From CAZZBK01 sp964652155 (GTDB lineage Bacteria; Planctomycetota; Planctomycetia; Pirellulales; PNKZ01): a stretch of 39,275 nucleotides of DNA. This document shows, one piece after another, positions 1-8,522 of the stretch. Made by a program: the position numbers and the translations under genes. Under the pieces are notes generated by a model that was not told the DNA's origin, did no database searches, and worked only from the letters and a program-made list of their open reading frames with translations. The DNA lies in NCBI GenBank assembly GCA_964652155.1, contig CAZZBK010000039.1, forward strand, positions 1-39,275, written 5' to 3'. Numbering within the stretch: position 1 is the first letter of the stretch; every line of letters begins with the position of its first letter.

Positions 1-835
1 GAAACGCGAGTTCGTACTGGGCGATGCGGGTGAGCGTCTCGGGGTTGCCCAACTCTTGGGCCTGCTGTTCGTTGAGGTCGCGCAAGGCGTCGAGGCTGGC
101 ACGGCGCGTGTCACGGTTCATCCCGGCGGGGTCCGAGGCATACAGCACCGGGTCACCCTTGCTGCGGCACTGCACACCCTGATAGACCGAGGGCAAAAAG
201 CCGCTGCCGAACGAGTTCTTGCCGCCGTTGGGTTGCACGCCGCTCGAGATGAGCACGACGTAGCCCGGCAGGTTCTCGTTCTCGCTTCCCAAGCCGTAGG
301 TCGCCCAGGCCCCCATGCTCGGACGACCCGAGCGCGGCGAGCCGGTGTACAGCAGCAACTCGGCCGGCGCGTGATTGAACTGGTCGGTGGTCATCGACTT
401 GATGACGCACATCTCGTCGGCCACGCTGTGCAAGTGCGGAATCGCGTCGCTGAGCCACACGCCTCCCTGGCCATGCTGCGTGAACTTGCGCGGCGTGCCC
501 ATCAGCTTGGGCACACCGGTCGTAAATGCGAATCGCTTCCCCTTGATAAACGAGTCGGGGGCCGCTTGGCCGTCGAGCTTGACCAGCTCGGGCTTATAGT
601 CGTACAGGTCGAGGTGCGGCGGCGAGCCGGTCAGGTGCAGATAAATAACTTGCTTGGCCTTGGCGGCAAAATGCGGCTGCTTGGGCGCGAGCGGGTTGAG
701 CACGTCGCTCGTCGCTGCCGCCGCCGCGTTGCGATTCAACAGCGACGACAACGCCAGCGCGCCGATGCCGAGTTGGCTCTGCCGCAAAAAGTGCCGCCGG
801 GTTTGCAGCTGCCGATATTCAAATCGCGGGTCCAT
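1..835 (-). CDS. DUF1501 family exported protein (C-terminus beyond window)
   Basis: This is the first 278 codons of a DUF1501 protein; the stop lies left of the window. The start at 835 gives MDPRFEYRQLQTRRHFLRQS, followed by a hydrophobic stretch and an Ala-rich cleavage region. The RRHFL motif indicates a Tat signal, so the protein is probably folded before export. The segment with PHLDLYDYKPEL, then FTQHGQGGVWLSD, is typical of planctomycete DUF1501 proteins, which resemble the alkaline phosphatase/sulfatase fold. The ribosome site AGGAGA at about 846-851 overlaps the stop of the upstream PSD1 gene, and the two genes are 12 bp apart, so translation is probably coupled. DUF1501 and PSD1 partners recur together in Planctomycetes, but the substrate is unknown. 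Family assignment is firm; function is not. Confidence 0.9.
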   Translation of the reverse strand, partial: MDPRFEYRQLQTRRHFLRQSQLGIGALALSSLLNRNAAAAATSDVLNPLAPKQPHFAAKAKQVIYLHLTGSPPHLDLYDYKPELVKLDGQAAPDSFIKGKRFAFTTGVPKLMGTPRKFTQHGQGGVWLSDAIPHLHSVADEMCVIKSMTTDQFNHAPAELLLYTGSPRSGRPSMGAWATYGLGSENENLPGYVVLISSGVQPNGGKNSFGSGFLPSVYQGVQCRSKGDPVLYASDPAGMNRDTRRASLDALRDLNEQQAQELGNPETLTRIAQYELAF

Positions 836-847
836 GTCGATGTTCTC

Positions 848-3800
848 CTACCGCTTCATGAGCGTTTCGTCCAAATTCAACAGCACGTTGCCCACCACGG
901 TCCAGGCGGCCAATTCGGCCTCGTTGGCCCCGGCAGGAACGGGTCCCAACGGGTCGGTCGCCAGCTTCTTCGCCTCGACGGCATCGGCGCGATATTGGGC
1001 TAACATCTGCTCGTAGAGCTTCACGAGCCGCGTCGCCTCGTCGTCACGCGGAGGTCGGGCGAGACACAGTCGGAAGGCGTAACGCATCCGCTCGGTGAGC
1101 GACGAGCCGCCGTGAGCGACGACGCGCCGCCCCAATCCCTGTGCCGCCTCGATGTACACCGGGTCGTTGAGCGTCACTAAGGCTTGGAGCGGCGTGTTCG
1201 TGCGGCCGCGCCGCAAGGTGCAGACCTCGCGATTGGGCGCGTCGAACGCGGCCATCGACGGATACGGGTTCGACCGCCGCCAGGTCGTGTAGAGCGCGCG
1301 GCGATACCTGTCTTCGCCATTGCTCGTTTGCCAATCGATGCCGCTGCCAAAGGCCGCGCTCAATCCCATCGACGGTTGCGGCGGCTTCACGGGTGGCCCG
1401 AACTGCTTGGTGCTCAGCAAACCCGCTACGAACAACGCCTGATCGCGAACCACCTCGGCCGACGAGCGAAACCGAGGCCCTCGCGCCAGCAGACGGTTGT
1501 CCGGATCACGCTGTTGCAACTCAGGCGTGACCCGGGTCGACTGCCGATACGCGGCGGACGAGACGAGCAGTCGGATGAACGCCTTCGTGTCCCACTTGAG
1601 GCGCACCAATTCGGTGGCCAGCCAATCGAGCAACTCCGGATGAAACGGCAAGTCACCCTGCGCGCCAAACTCTTCGCTGGTCGCCACGATGCCCGTGCCA
1701 AACAACTGCTCCCAATAACGGTTCGCAATCACCCGCGCCGTCAGTGGGTTGTTCGCATCGACCAGCCACCGCGCTAGCTCCAGCCGATTTTGCGGCAACG
1801 GCCCGCTCGAAGAGGCGAACACGGCCGGAATGCCCGGGCCAACTTGCCTCCCCTCGTCCAGGAAGTTGCCCCGATGCTGAATTTTCGTCACTCGACGCTT
1901 GTCCTTGGCCAGCTCGCGTTGCACGGGGACGGTGGCTGGCTGCAAGTCGGCGAGTTGCTTGCGCAACAGCGCGGCCCGATCGCGTGACGTCTTCAACTCA
2001 GGTGCCACGCTCAAGAAATGCTGCTCAATCGCCTTGACCTGCGCGGGCTGACGCTTCTCGGGCTCGACCTCCAACGCGGCGAGAACGCTCAGTGGCGTGC
2101 GTCCCTGTTCGGCGGCACGAGGGTCGGCGGTCACACTGAGCCGAAAGTGACCCAATGTCTGGTTGGCCACTTGCCCGCCATGCTCGATGGTCACGACCAA
2201 CGTGCTATTCGGCGGCACGTTCACATCCGCGCTCGCCACGAGTGTCAACGCATGCGGTTGAGACGGTTGGCCCGTGACGCTCCAGCCGTTCTTTTTCGCA
2301 TCGGGGTTTTTGACCACGTGCTGAGGGTCGAGCCCGGCCGGCGTGAAATCGGCGACCGCCGTGGCGATTGGAAACGGCTTGTCGAGCGTATCGGTCACGA
2401 CCTTCGCCGTCACGCGAGTCACGAGGAAGTTGCCCTTGTCGTGCCCTGCTCCCTTAGCGGGCAATTGCTCGTGCGGCAATGACTCGATCCGCAACGCGCG
2501 CAGTTTCGACTCGCTCAGCGGCAACTCGATGGTGTACGTGTCGTTCTTGTTCTTCACGCTCGAGATGAGTACGCTCGAATCGTCACCGACCTTCGAGTCG
2601 GCCCCGGCTTGCGTTTTGACCACCGATGGCTTGAGCACGCGCCAGTCGAGTTCGCGGGGGAATTTTTTCTCCCAACTCTTGAGTGACGCTTGGAGTTCGG
2701 GGGTCATTTTCGACAGCGTCTCGTCGAGCGATTTGAGTTCGTGCTCCCAGGCCGAGCGCTGCTGCTTTTGTTCGCTGGTGTAGTACGAGAGCAGCGGCGA
2801 CTCGTCGCGGCGGTCGGCGTCTTCGCTCTGGTTGAAGATGTCGAACACGCGGAAGAACTCTTCCTGCGAGATCGGATCGTACTTGTGGTTGTGACACTGC
2901 GCGCAGGCGATGGTCGTCCCCATCCACACGGCCAGCGTCGTGTTCACACGATCGACCACCGCAACATTGCGAAACTCCTCGTCGTTCGTCCCCCCCTCGT
3001 TATTGGTGAGCGTGTTGCGATGGAACGCCGTGGCGATCAACTGTTCGTCGCTGGGCGACGCAAGCATGTCGCCGGCGATCTGCTCAAGCGTGAATTGATC
3101 GAATGGCTTGTTCGCATTCAACGAGCGAATCACATAATCGCGATACAGCCAGATCGTTCGAGACGGATCGTCCGCGTAACCCGCCGAGTCAGCATACCGG
3201 GCCAGGTCCAGCCACATGTGGGCCCAATGCTCGCCGAAGGTCGGCTTCTCCAGCAGCCGTGTAACCAACTTGTCGTAAGCACTCGGGTCCTTGTCAGCCA
3301 CGAATTGATCGACTTCTTCGATCGTCGGCGGCAGACCGGTCAGATCGAGGGCCAAGCGGCGAATGAGTGCGTAACGGTCGGCCTCGGCTTGCGGCTTGAG
3401 TCGCTCCTGATCGAGCCGCGACAGGATGAACCGATCGACAGGCGTTTTGACCCATGCGGCGTCGCTGATCTTAGGCAACTCGGGCCGCACCGGCTGGGCA
3501 TAGGACCAGTGCGTCGCATAGCGCCCCCCCTCGCTAATCCAGCGGCGCAACACATCGATTTCACGCGGTGAGAGCCGTTTGCCCGTGTGCTTCGGAGGCA
3601 TGACCTCGTCGGGGTCGGCGCTCAATATCCTCTTGATCGCTTCGCTCGACTCGGGCTTGCCGGGGACGATCGCCGCGTAGCCTCCCAGGTCGTGCGTTGC
3701 GCCGTCGGCCGTGTCGAGCCGCAGGCCGTCGCTGCCCCCTTTGCGCTCGTCGGCGTCGGGGCCATGACACTGGTAGCAGTTGTTGGACAGGATCGGCTTG

Positions 3801-3895
3801 ACGTCGCGATTGAAGTCGAGCGGCGCCGCCGAGACGGTCGCCACGCTCAATAAAATCAACACCCACGTCAAGAGAAGTCGAAGGCAACGTTTCAT
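848..3895 (-). CDS. PSCyt1/DUF1549/DUF1553 planctomycete cytochrome protein
   Basis: A 1015-aa exported heme protein. The start at 3895 (MKRCLRLLLTW) is preferred over an upstream ATG because it begins a clean Sec signal peptide ending VSAA. The planctomycete cytochrome C domain (PSCyt1) follows, with a heme site CYQCH at residues 40-44. Next is the DUF1549 region (VDRFILSRLDQE...LTGLPPT, about residues 150-190) with a second CxxCH, CAQCH, at 331-335. The C-terminal PSD1/DUF1553 region includes NPLTARVIANRYWEQLFG. A beta-rich insert between them could be a carbohydrate-binding or concanavalin-like module. Two CxxCH sites suggest electron transfer in the periplasm. It sits 81 bp after the heme dehydrogenase-like gene and 12 bp before DUF1501, so one operon is likely. 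The substrate, perhaps a complex glycan, is inferred only from the family's distribution. Confidence 0.92.
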   Translation of the reverse strand: MKRCLRLLLTWVLILLSVATVSAAPLDFNRDVKPILSNNCYQCHGPDADERKGGSDGLRLDTADGATHDLGGYAAIVPGKPESSEAIKRILSADPDEVMPPKHTGKRLSPREIDVLRRWISEGGRYATHWSYAQPVRPELPKISDAAWVKTPVDRFILSRLDQERLKPQAEADRYALIRRLALDLTGLPPTIEEVDQFVADKDPSAYDKLVTRLLEKPTFGEHWAHMWLDLARYADSAGYADDPSRTIWLYRDYVIRSLNANKPFDQFTLEQIAGDMLASPSDEQLIATAFHRNTLTNNEGGTNDEEFRNVAVVDRVNTTLAVWMGTTIACAQCHNHKYDPISQEEFFRVFDIFNQSEDADRRDESPLLSYYTSEQKQQRSAWEHELKSLDETLSKMTPELQASLKSWEKKFPRELDWRVLKPSVVKTQAGADSKVGDDSSVLISSVKNKNDTYTIELPLSESKLRALRIESLPHEQLPAKGAGHDKGNFLVTRVTAKVVTDTLDKPFPIATAVADFTPAGLDPQHVVKNPDAKKNGWSVTGQPSQPHALTLVASADVNVPPNSTLVVTIEHGGQVANQTLGHFRLSVTADPRAAEQGRTPLSVLAALEVEPEKRQPAQVKAIEQHFLSVAPELKTSRDRAALLRKQLADLQPATVPVQRELAKDKRRVTKIQHRGNFLDEGRQVGPGIPAVFASSSGPLPQNRLELARWLVDANNPLTARVIANRYWEQLFGTGIVATSEEFGAQGDLPFHPELLDWLATELVRLKWDTKAFIRLLVSSAAYRQSTRVTPELQQRDPDNRLLARGPRFRSSAEVVRDQALFVAGLLSTKQFGPPVKPPQPSMGLSAAFGSGIDWQTSNGEDRYRRALYTTWRRSNPYPSMAAFDAPNREVCTLRRGRTNTPLQALVTLNDPVYIEAAQGLGRRVVAHGGSSLTERMRYAFRLCLARPPRDDEATRLVKLYEQMLAQYRADAVEAKKLATDPLGPVPAGANEAELAAWTVVGNVLLNLDETLMKR

Positions 3896-3976
3896 CTCGA
3901 GTTCATCCTCATCCGTCCTCGCCCCATTCCATCTCAACTGCCTTCTGCCCTCTGTCTACTGCCGACTTCTCTCTGC

Positions 3977-6900
3977 CTACTTTCTCCCCTTCTTCGGCGA
4001 GGGCTTGAACATCGGGTCGTTCTTATTCCCACGCGAGAGCAAATAGGCCATCAGATCAAGGGCCTCGTCCTGATTGAGTGCCTTGAGCAGGTCCTTGGGC
4101 ATGAGCGACACGTTCGAGGGGACGTGCTCTTCGATCTTGTCCTTGCGAAGCGTGACGTTCTTGGTCGCGTCCTCGGGATCGATCACGACGATGATCGAGT
4201 CTTTGCTCTCCGAGACCACGCGCCCCGTGATGCTCTTGCCATCGGAGGTCTGGATGATCGAGGCTTTGTACTGATCGCTGATCACCTTGCTGGGATCGAC
4301 AATCGCCTCGCTCATGTCTTTGAAGTTGAAGCGGCCCGCCAACTGCGTGAGGTCAGGTCCAGTCGCGCCACCGTCTCCGGCAAAGCGATGACAGATCACG
4401 CAGCGGGCCGCGGCGTACATCTTCACGCCGTTGGCAAAGTCTCGGCCCGACATGTTATCCTTCGACAACTCGACCAGTTCGGCGAGGGTCCAATCCTTGC
4501 CGGGCCCCTTGGGCTTGGGCAGTTCGGGAAGCTTGAACGGCTGCCGCGCGCCGAAGGCCTCGATCGCCAGCCGCTCTTTGTCGCTGGCGTTGTCGAACGC
4601 CTCGGCGTCGATGTGCTTGAGGAAGTTCATGTAGCTCGCGCCCCCCTTCTTGCTCCGTTGATCGTTGAGCGCCGTGAAGTAGGTCTTGCGCTCGTCGAGG
4701 GTCCAGCCTTCCTTGACGTTTCGCAGGGCAAAGAGGTAGTGGATCTTCTGGGCGTCGGGCGAGTTGGCGAGCACGGCGCGGACCGTGCCGCCGTAGCCTG
4801 GGTTACGCAGCAACACCTCTTCGACCACCGCTTCCTTGACAATCGACGGCTTGGCCAACTCGGCCGTCGCCTTGGCGACAATCGTCGGGCTCTTGAGCGC
4901 GACAAGCACGTTGCTCAGTTCGCGATCATGATGTTCGCTTCCCGAGGGGAACAACGGATCAAGTTTCGCGATCAACTTCGTAGCCGCGGCGGGCTCGGGA
5001 GTCCCCAGGCGAGTTAAAATCAGTTGATATGCGCGGAGCAACTCGAGCTTTGGTTCGTCGTTGAGCGACGAATAGCTCATTCGATCGAGCGCGCCGAGCA
5101 ACGGGGTCTGGTTCGGCTTGTCCCCTTGCCGAGCCAATGCCACCGCGGCCGTGATGAGCGTCTCGGGGTCCTGTTCGCCGATCACTCGGTCTTGCCACAG
5201 GGCGACATCCTGATGCTCGAGTGCCACGCGGGCCGCATAACGGATATACCGGTCGGCATGTCCGAGGTGCTTCCAGATCAAGTCGAGAGCTTGTGACGGA
5301 TCGGACGCTTTGCGGTGCAAGGCTTCGAGCTGGTGACGCAAGGCGCGTTGCTCGGCGAACGTGCTGTCGTGCAAGTTAGCAGGCGCGGTGGACTCGTTGC
5401 CCACGTAGGTGACCCGGAACAACTCGGACTGCGTGCCTCGGCCGCCGATGGAGAAGTACAGCGCGCCATCGCGGCCGACGACCGCATCGGTCAGCGGCAG
5501 AGGGGTGCGGGAGATGAACTCTTCTTTCACTCCCTTGTAGCTGGCCCCGTTGGGCTCGAAATGCAGCGCGTACATGGTGCCAAACGTCCAGTCGCAAACG
5601 TACATGGCCTTTTGATACTTGGCGGGGAATTTGCTGCCGTAGCCGAACGTGGCCCCGACAGGGGAGCCTGGCCCGATGTCGACGGTCGCGGGCAAGCTGT
5701 CAACGTAGTACGGGGCCCATTTGCCCGTGCCGCTTCGCCAGCCCAGTTCGCTACCGCTCGGCGAGTGACTCACACGAGTCGGGCGATACCAGGGCATGCC
5801 GTAGTCCCATTCCATGTCGGCGTCGTACACGAACAGCTCGCCATCGGCGTTGAAGGCCATGTCGAACGGGTTACGGTAGCCGACGCTGAACATGTCCCAG
5901 GTTTTGCCATCGGGGTCGGTGCGGGCGACCCAGCCGCCTGGGGCCAGAATGCCGGCCGCGTGACCGTTGCCGTCCCACTGACGCGGCAGCACGAGGTCTT
6001 CGTCCCAGTTGGGAACCAGACGACTCGTGGCATAATCGCTGAGCGAGGCGCGAAGTTGCTGGGGTCGAAGACCGCCCATCGTTTGCGTGTCGCTGTTGCG
6101 AGTCACCTCGAACGGAGGCTTGGTATGGTTGCCCGCCAAGCAGTAAATGCTTTTGCCATCGGGCGACAGCAGCAGCGCGTGGGGACCATGCTCGCCGCCC
6201 CCTTGCAGGTCCTTGAGCTTGACGACCTCGTCGAACTGGTCGTCGTTGTTCGTGTCACGGAGTCGATACAGGCCGCTGCCCGGTCCGCCGTTGCACATCA
6301 CGTACAGACTGTCGAACGCGAACAAGAATCCCTGCACGCCCGAGATATTCGCACCGTTGATTTTCACGTCGAGGCGTTCGACCTTCGAGGGCTCGCTGCT
6401 GCCGATCGGGCTTGGCGTGATGCGGCAGAGACCTTGGTTGCCTTGGTCGCTGGCGATGATCCGCCCTTTGGAGTCGACCACGATATTGACCCACGAACCG
6501 AGTTGGTCCTTGGGGACGGTGAAGAGGCGCTCGACCTTGAAGCCCGGCAGCACGTTGAACACGTCGCGGACAATCGAGTCGGTGGGAGCGACATTGCCGT
6601 AGAACGCATCGCCCCAGGGCTTAATGCCCACGGGCCCGATGACCTTGACAGACTTGGCGGTCGCCTCGGGAGCAACTTCCTTGGCGGTCCATGACGCGTC
6701 GGTGACGACATGCCGCTGGGTGTTGTCGCGCGCCGATAAAACGAGCTTGAGCGCCAGACCAGCCACGCTCCCTTCGTTCGTGGCTTCGACTTCAATGACG
6801 TTCTTGCCCGGCTTGAGGAAGTCGGTCACGTCGGCGTCGCCGGGAACTTGCCAATCGCTGTTCCGCGCGGCGATACGGTCATTGATCCGCACGAGACATT

Positions 6901-7210
6901 GGTTGTCGCAGGTGACGCGGAGTTGGCCGAACTTGGCGGGCCCGTCGAACTCGGTCCGCAGGTAGTATTTCTTGTTCGGGTCGTCGCCCCAAATCCACTG
7001 CGGTGTCGGGCCTTGCTTCCAGATCGACGTGTCGGCCGCTGCCTTGACGGGCTCTCCCTTGGGCGGAGCGCCTCGCTCCTGCGAGGGGGCGACCTCGGCG
7101 GCTTGTGTGTACACGCGGGGCGCGGTGTCTTGCGCCCCTGCCGAAGTGGCCACGAAACCAACAACGGCGGCGATCAACACGCCGCGAACGAACAAATGCA
7201 CAACGGCCAT
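3977..7210 (-). CDS. PVC-type CxxCH heme protein, sorbosone-dehydrogenase-like
   Basis: A 1077-aa exported protein. The ATG at 7210 is chosen because MAVVHLFVRGVLIAAVVGFV...SAGAQ is a good signal peptide; a longer in-frame start at 7378 would bury it. Order of parts: an N-terminal jelly-roll-like segment (QWIWGDDPNKKYYLRTEF...), a beta-propeller resembling PQQ glucose/sorbosone dehydrogenases (about residues 190-600, with GYRNPFDMAFNADGELFVYD), a helical HEAT-like region (about 610-900), and a C-terminal cytochrome c domain with CVICH at 937-941 and a likely axial Met in SLMPKDLL. This is the architecture of the PVC heme-binding proteins found in Planctomycetes and Verrucomicrobia. It is probably a periplasmic sugar dehydrogenase passing electrons to the neighbouring cytochrome. 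Substrate unknown. First gene of the minus-strand operon. Confidence 0.9.
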   Translation of the reverse strand: MAVVHLFVRGVLIAAVVGFVATSAGAQDTAPRVYTQAAEVAPSQERGAPPKGEPVKAAADTSIWKQGPTPQWIWGDDPNKKYYLRTEFDGPAKFGQLRVTCDNQCLVRINDRIAARNSDWQVPGDADVTDFLKPGKNVIEVEATNEGSVAGLALKLVLSARDNTQRHVVTDASWTAKEVAPEATAKSVKVIGPVGIKPWGDAFYGNVAPTDSIVRDVFNVLPGFKVERLFTVPKDQLGSWVNIVVDSKGRIIASDQGNQGLCRITPSPIGSSEPSKVERLDVKINGANISGVQGFLFAFDSLYVMCNGGPGSGLYRLRDTNNDDQFDEVVKLKDLQGGGEHGPHALLLSPDGKSIYCLAGNHTKPPFEVTRNSDTQTMGGLRPQQLRASLSDYATSRLVPNWDEDLVLPRQWDGNGHAAGILAPGGWVARTDPDGKTWDMFSVGYRNPFDMAFNADGELFVYDADMEWDYGMPWYRPTRVSHSPSGSELGWRSGTGKWAPYYVDSLPATVDIGPGSPVGATFGYGSKFPAKYQKAMYVCDWTFGTMYALHFEPNGASYKGVKEEFISRTPLPLTDAVVGRDGALYFSIGGRGTQSELFRVTYVGNESTAPANLHDSTFAEQRALRHQLEALHRKASDPSQALDLIWKHLGHADRYIRYAARVALEHQDVALWQDRVIGEQDPETLITAAVALARQGDKPNQTPLLGALDRMSYSSLNDEPKLELLRAYQLILTRLGTPEPAAATKLIAKLDPLFPSGSEHHDRELSNVLVALKSPTIVAKATAELAKPSIVKEAVVEEVLLRNPGYGGTVRAVLANSPDAQKIHYLFALRNVKEGWTLDERKTYFTALNDQRSKKGGASYMNFLKHIDAEAFDNASDKERLAIEAFGARQPFKLPELPKPKGPGKDWTLAELVELSKDNMSGRDFANGVKMYAAARCVICHRFAGDGGATGPDLTQLAGRFNFKDMSEAIVDPSKVISDQYKASIIQTSDGKSITGRVVSESKDSIIVVIDPEDATKNVTLRKDKIEEHVPSNVSLMPKDLLKALNQDEALDLMAYLLSRGNKNDPMFKPSPKKGRK

Positions 7211-7311
7211 CGGAATGCATCTCCAGGTGGCAAGAGCAACGGGGGGTAAATTCAGGTGGGAAGGGCTTCGAGCCCGAACTGCATTAATATAGCCAAAAGC
7301 GAGTCGAATTG

Positions 7312-7329
7312 CGAACAGAAAGAGCCGTT
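7312..7329 (+). repeat. 18-bp exact intergenic repeat, copy 1
   Basis: The sequence CGAACAGAAAGAGCCGTT is found here and again at 10918-10935, both times between genes and in the same orientation. Flanks are only loosely similar. Function unknown. Confidence 0.6.
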
Positions 7330-7462
7330 GCGGAGGTGTGACGACGAATCCACCCACCCCATCGCTGTGATCGATCACCGAGCTGACAAAGCGACCACAG
7401 CCAGGTCGCCGGTGATGAGGGATTGCCAGCCAAATTGTGGCTCCCCCGGCACACGTCTTGCC

Positions 7463-7636
7463 GTGTGAGCATCTTCAAAGTTGGTAAATCATACGATCTG
7501 GCATCCAGGGCATCATTCGGCGGGTGGCTGGCGGTTTGCGTCTGCAAACCCCGGCTCACTTCGAGGCAGTGTCACATGCCACTCGCCGGGGTTTGCTTCG
7601 CAAACCGCCAGCCACCCACAACGGTGATGCTCACAC
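7463..7636 (+). mobile_element. Miniature transposable element (MITE-like), long copy
   Basis: The 174-bp element begins GTGTGAGCATC and ends GATGCTCACAC, an exact 11-bp terminal inverted repeat. It is flanked by CGTCTTGCC (7454-7462) and CGCCTTGCC (7637-7645), a 9-bp target duplication with one mismatch. Its first 55 bp and last 27 bp match the 83-bp element at 31744-31826. The extra centre is almost entirely a long inverted repeat (7522-7555 against 7585-7617). There is no coding capacity, so a transposase would have to act in trans; none is in the window. Confidence 0.85.
7522..7617. repeat. Inverted pair of REP-like hairpins inside the long MITE copy
   Basis: Left arm 7522-7555 and right arm 7585-7617 are reverse complements over about 33 bp, with one short disagreement in the middle, around a 29-bp loop. 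Each arm contains its own small hairpin: GGTTTGC-GTC-TGCAAACC on the left and GGTTTGC-TTC-GCAAACC on the right. This paired layout resembles bacterial interspersed mosaic (paired REP) elements. It accounts for the length difference from the short MITE copy. Confidence 0.8.
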
Positions 7637-7790
7637 CGCCTTGCCGATGTGACTATAGTAGCGTCGTGTTGAGTTGCCCTTGAGGGGCGACGTATTTTTG
7701 AGGAACTGGTCATCGCGGCGGTGCTGGATTTGAGAAGGACTCCGCGGCCTGAAAGCGATAGCTCCACGCAGCCAACTTTTCGAGGACACG

Positions 7791-8486
7791 ATGAACACGG
7801 CAGCGAAGGAAACCGTCCAGCCTCCAGCGCCACCACGGGTCGTTGCCATCAGCGGCATCCTGTTTTCCGTGCTGTTTATCGTCAGTCTGGTGATCGTCCG
7901 GCTCGCGGTCCCGGCTGATCCGACCGAGCCGGGTGTCTGGCTTGCCAATGCAGCGTTGCGAAACCGGGTCTGCCTTGCGCTGAACTTGGTTCCGTTCACG
8001 GGTCTTGCGTTTCTGTGGTTCATGGCGGTGCTGCGAAATCGCATCGGGTTACTCGAAGACCGATTCTTTGCCACCGTTTTTCTGGGCAGCGGTCTGCTAT
8101 TTGTCGCGATGTTGTTTGCCTCTGCCGCCGTCGCCAGAGGGCTGCTGGATACTTTTTCAGTGGATGACCGCGCTCCCATTCTGAGTGAAGCCTATGCCGT
8201 TGGTCGGTCAATGAGCCATGCGCTGATGAATACCTTCGCCCTGAAAATGGCTGCGGTGTTCATGTTCGTGACTTCGACGATCGGACTCCGCACGGCGGTC
8301 CTCGCCCGATGGGTTTCGTTCGTCGGCTTCGCTTGTGCCTTGGCCATGCTATTGAGCATCACCGACTTTGCATGGATCTTCCTGCTCTTGCCGATTTGGG
8401 TGCTGTTGCTCAGCACATTGATATTGGTTGCAGACTTTCGCCAGGGACGACAGCCAGGTTCGACCAGAGAAAGGGGCATCACATGA
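7791..8486 (+). CDS. Multi-pass membrane protein, unknown function
   Basis: 231 aa with about six hydrophobic segments: residues 16-40 (VVAISGILFSVLFIVSLVIV), 60-80, 92-112, 145-165, 170-195 and 198-220. The N-terminus is short and polar (MNTAAKETVQPPAPP), and the C-terminus is a basic tail. GAGGA lies about 5 nt before the ATG and supports the start. I do not recognise the family; it has the look of a small integral membrane protein of the DUF4386 type, but that is only a resemblance. It is 36 bp upstream of the DUF2252 gene and in the same direction, so it is likely the first gene of a three-gene unit ending with the DUF4239 membrane protein. Confidence 0.8.
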   Translation: MNTAAKETVQPPAPPRVVAISGILFSVLFIVSLVIVRLAVPADPTEPGVWLANAALRNRVCLALNLVPFTGLAFLWFMAVLRNRIGLLEDRFFATVFLGSGLLFVAMLFASAAVARGLLDTFSVDDRAPILSEAYAVGRSMSHALMNTFALKMAAVFMFVTSTIGLRTAVLARWVSFVGFACALAMLLSITDFAWIFLLLPIWVLLLSTLILVADFRQGRQPGSTRERGIT

Positions 8487-8522
8487 TGGTGCCACGCCGT
8501 TGTTGGATTACACTGGGGTAAC

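Larger units (their letters stand above)
7211..7790. other. 580-bp intergenic region between divergent operons
   Basis: It separates the minus-strand heme operon from the plus-strand DUF2252 cassette, so both promoters should lie here. I cannot place either with confidence. The left part holds an 18-bp sequence (7312-7329) repeated exactly at 10918-10935. The right part is occupied by the 174-bp miniature element at 7463-7636. The remaining 145 bp up to the ATG show no convincing gene. Confidence 0.7.

Noticed and set aside
5315..6694. 459-codon plus-strand frame opposite the heme-binding protein gene
   Set aside because: It is a GC-rich shadow: no ribosome site, no recognisable domain, and the opposite strand has a clear protein family.
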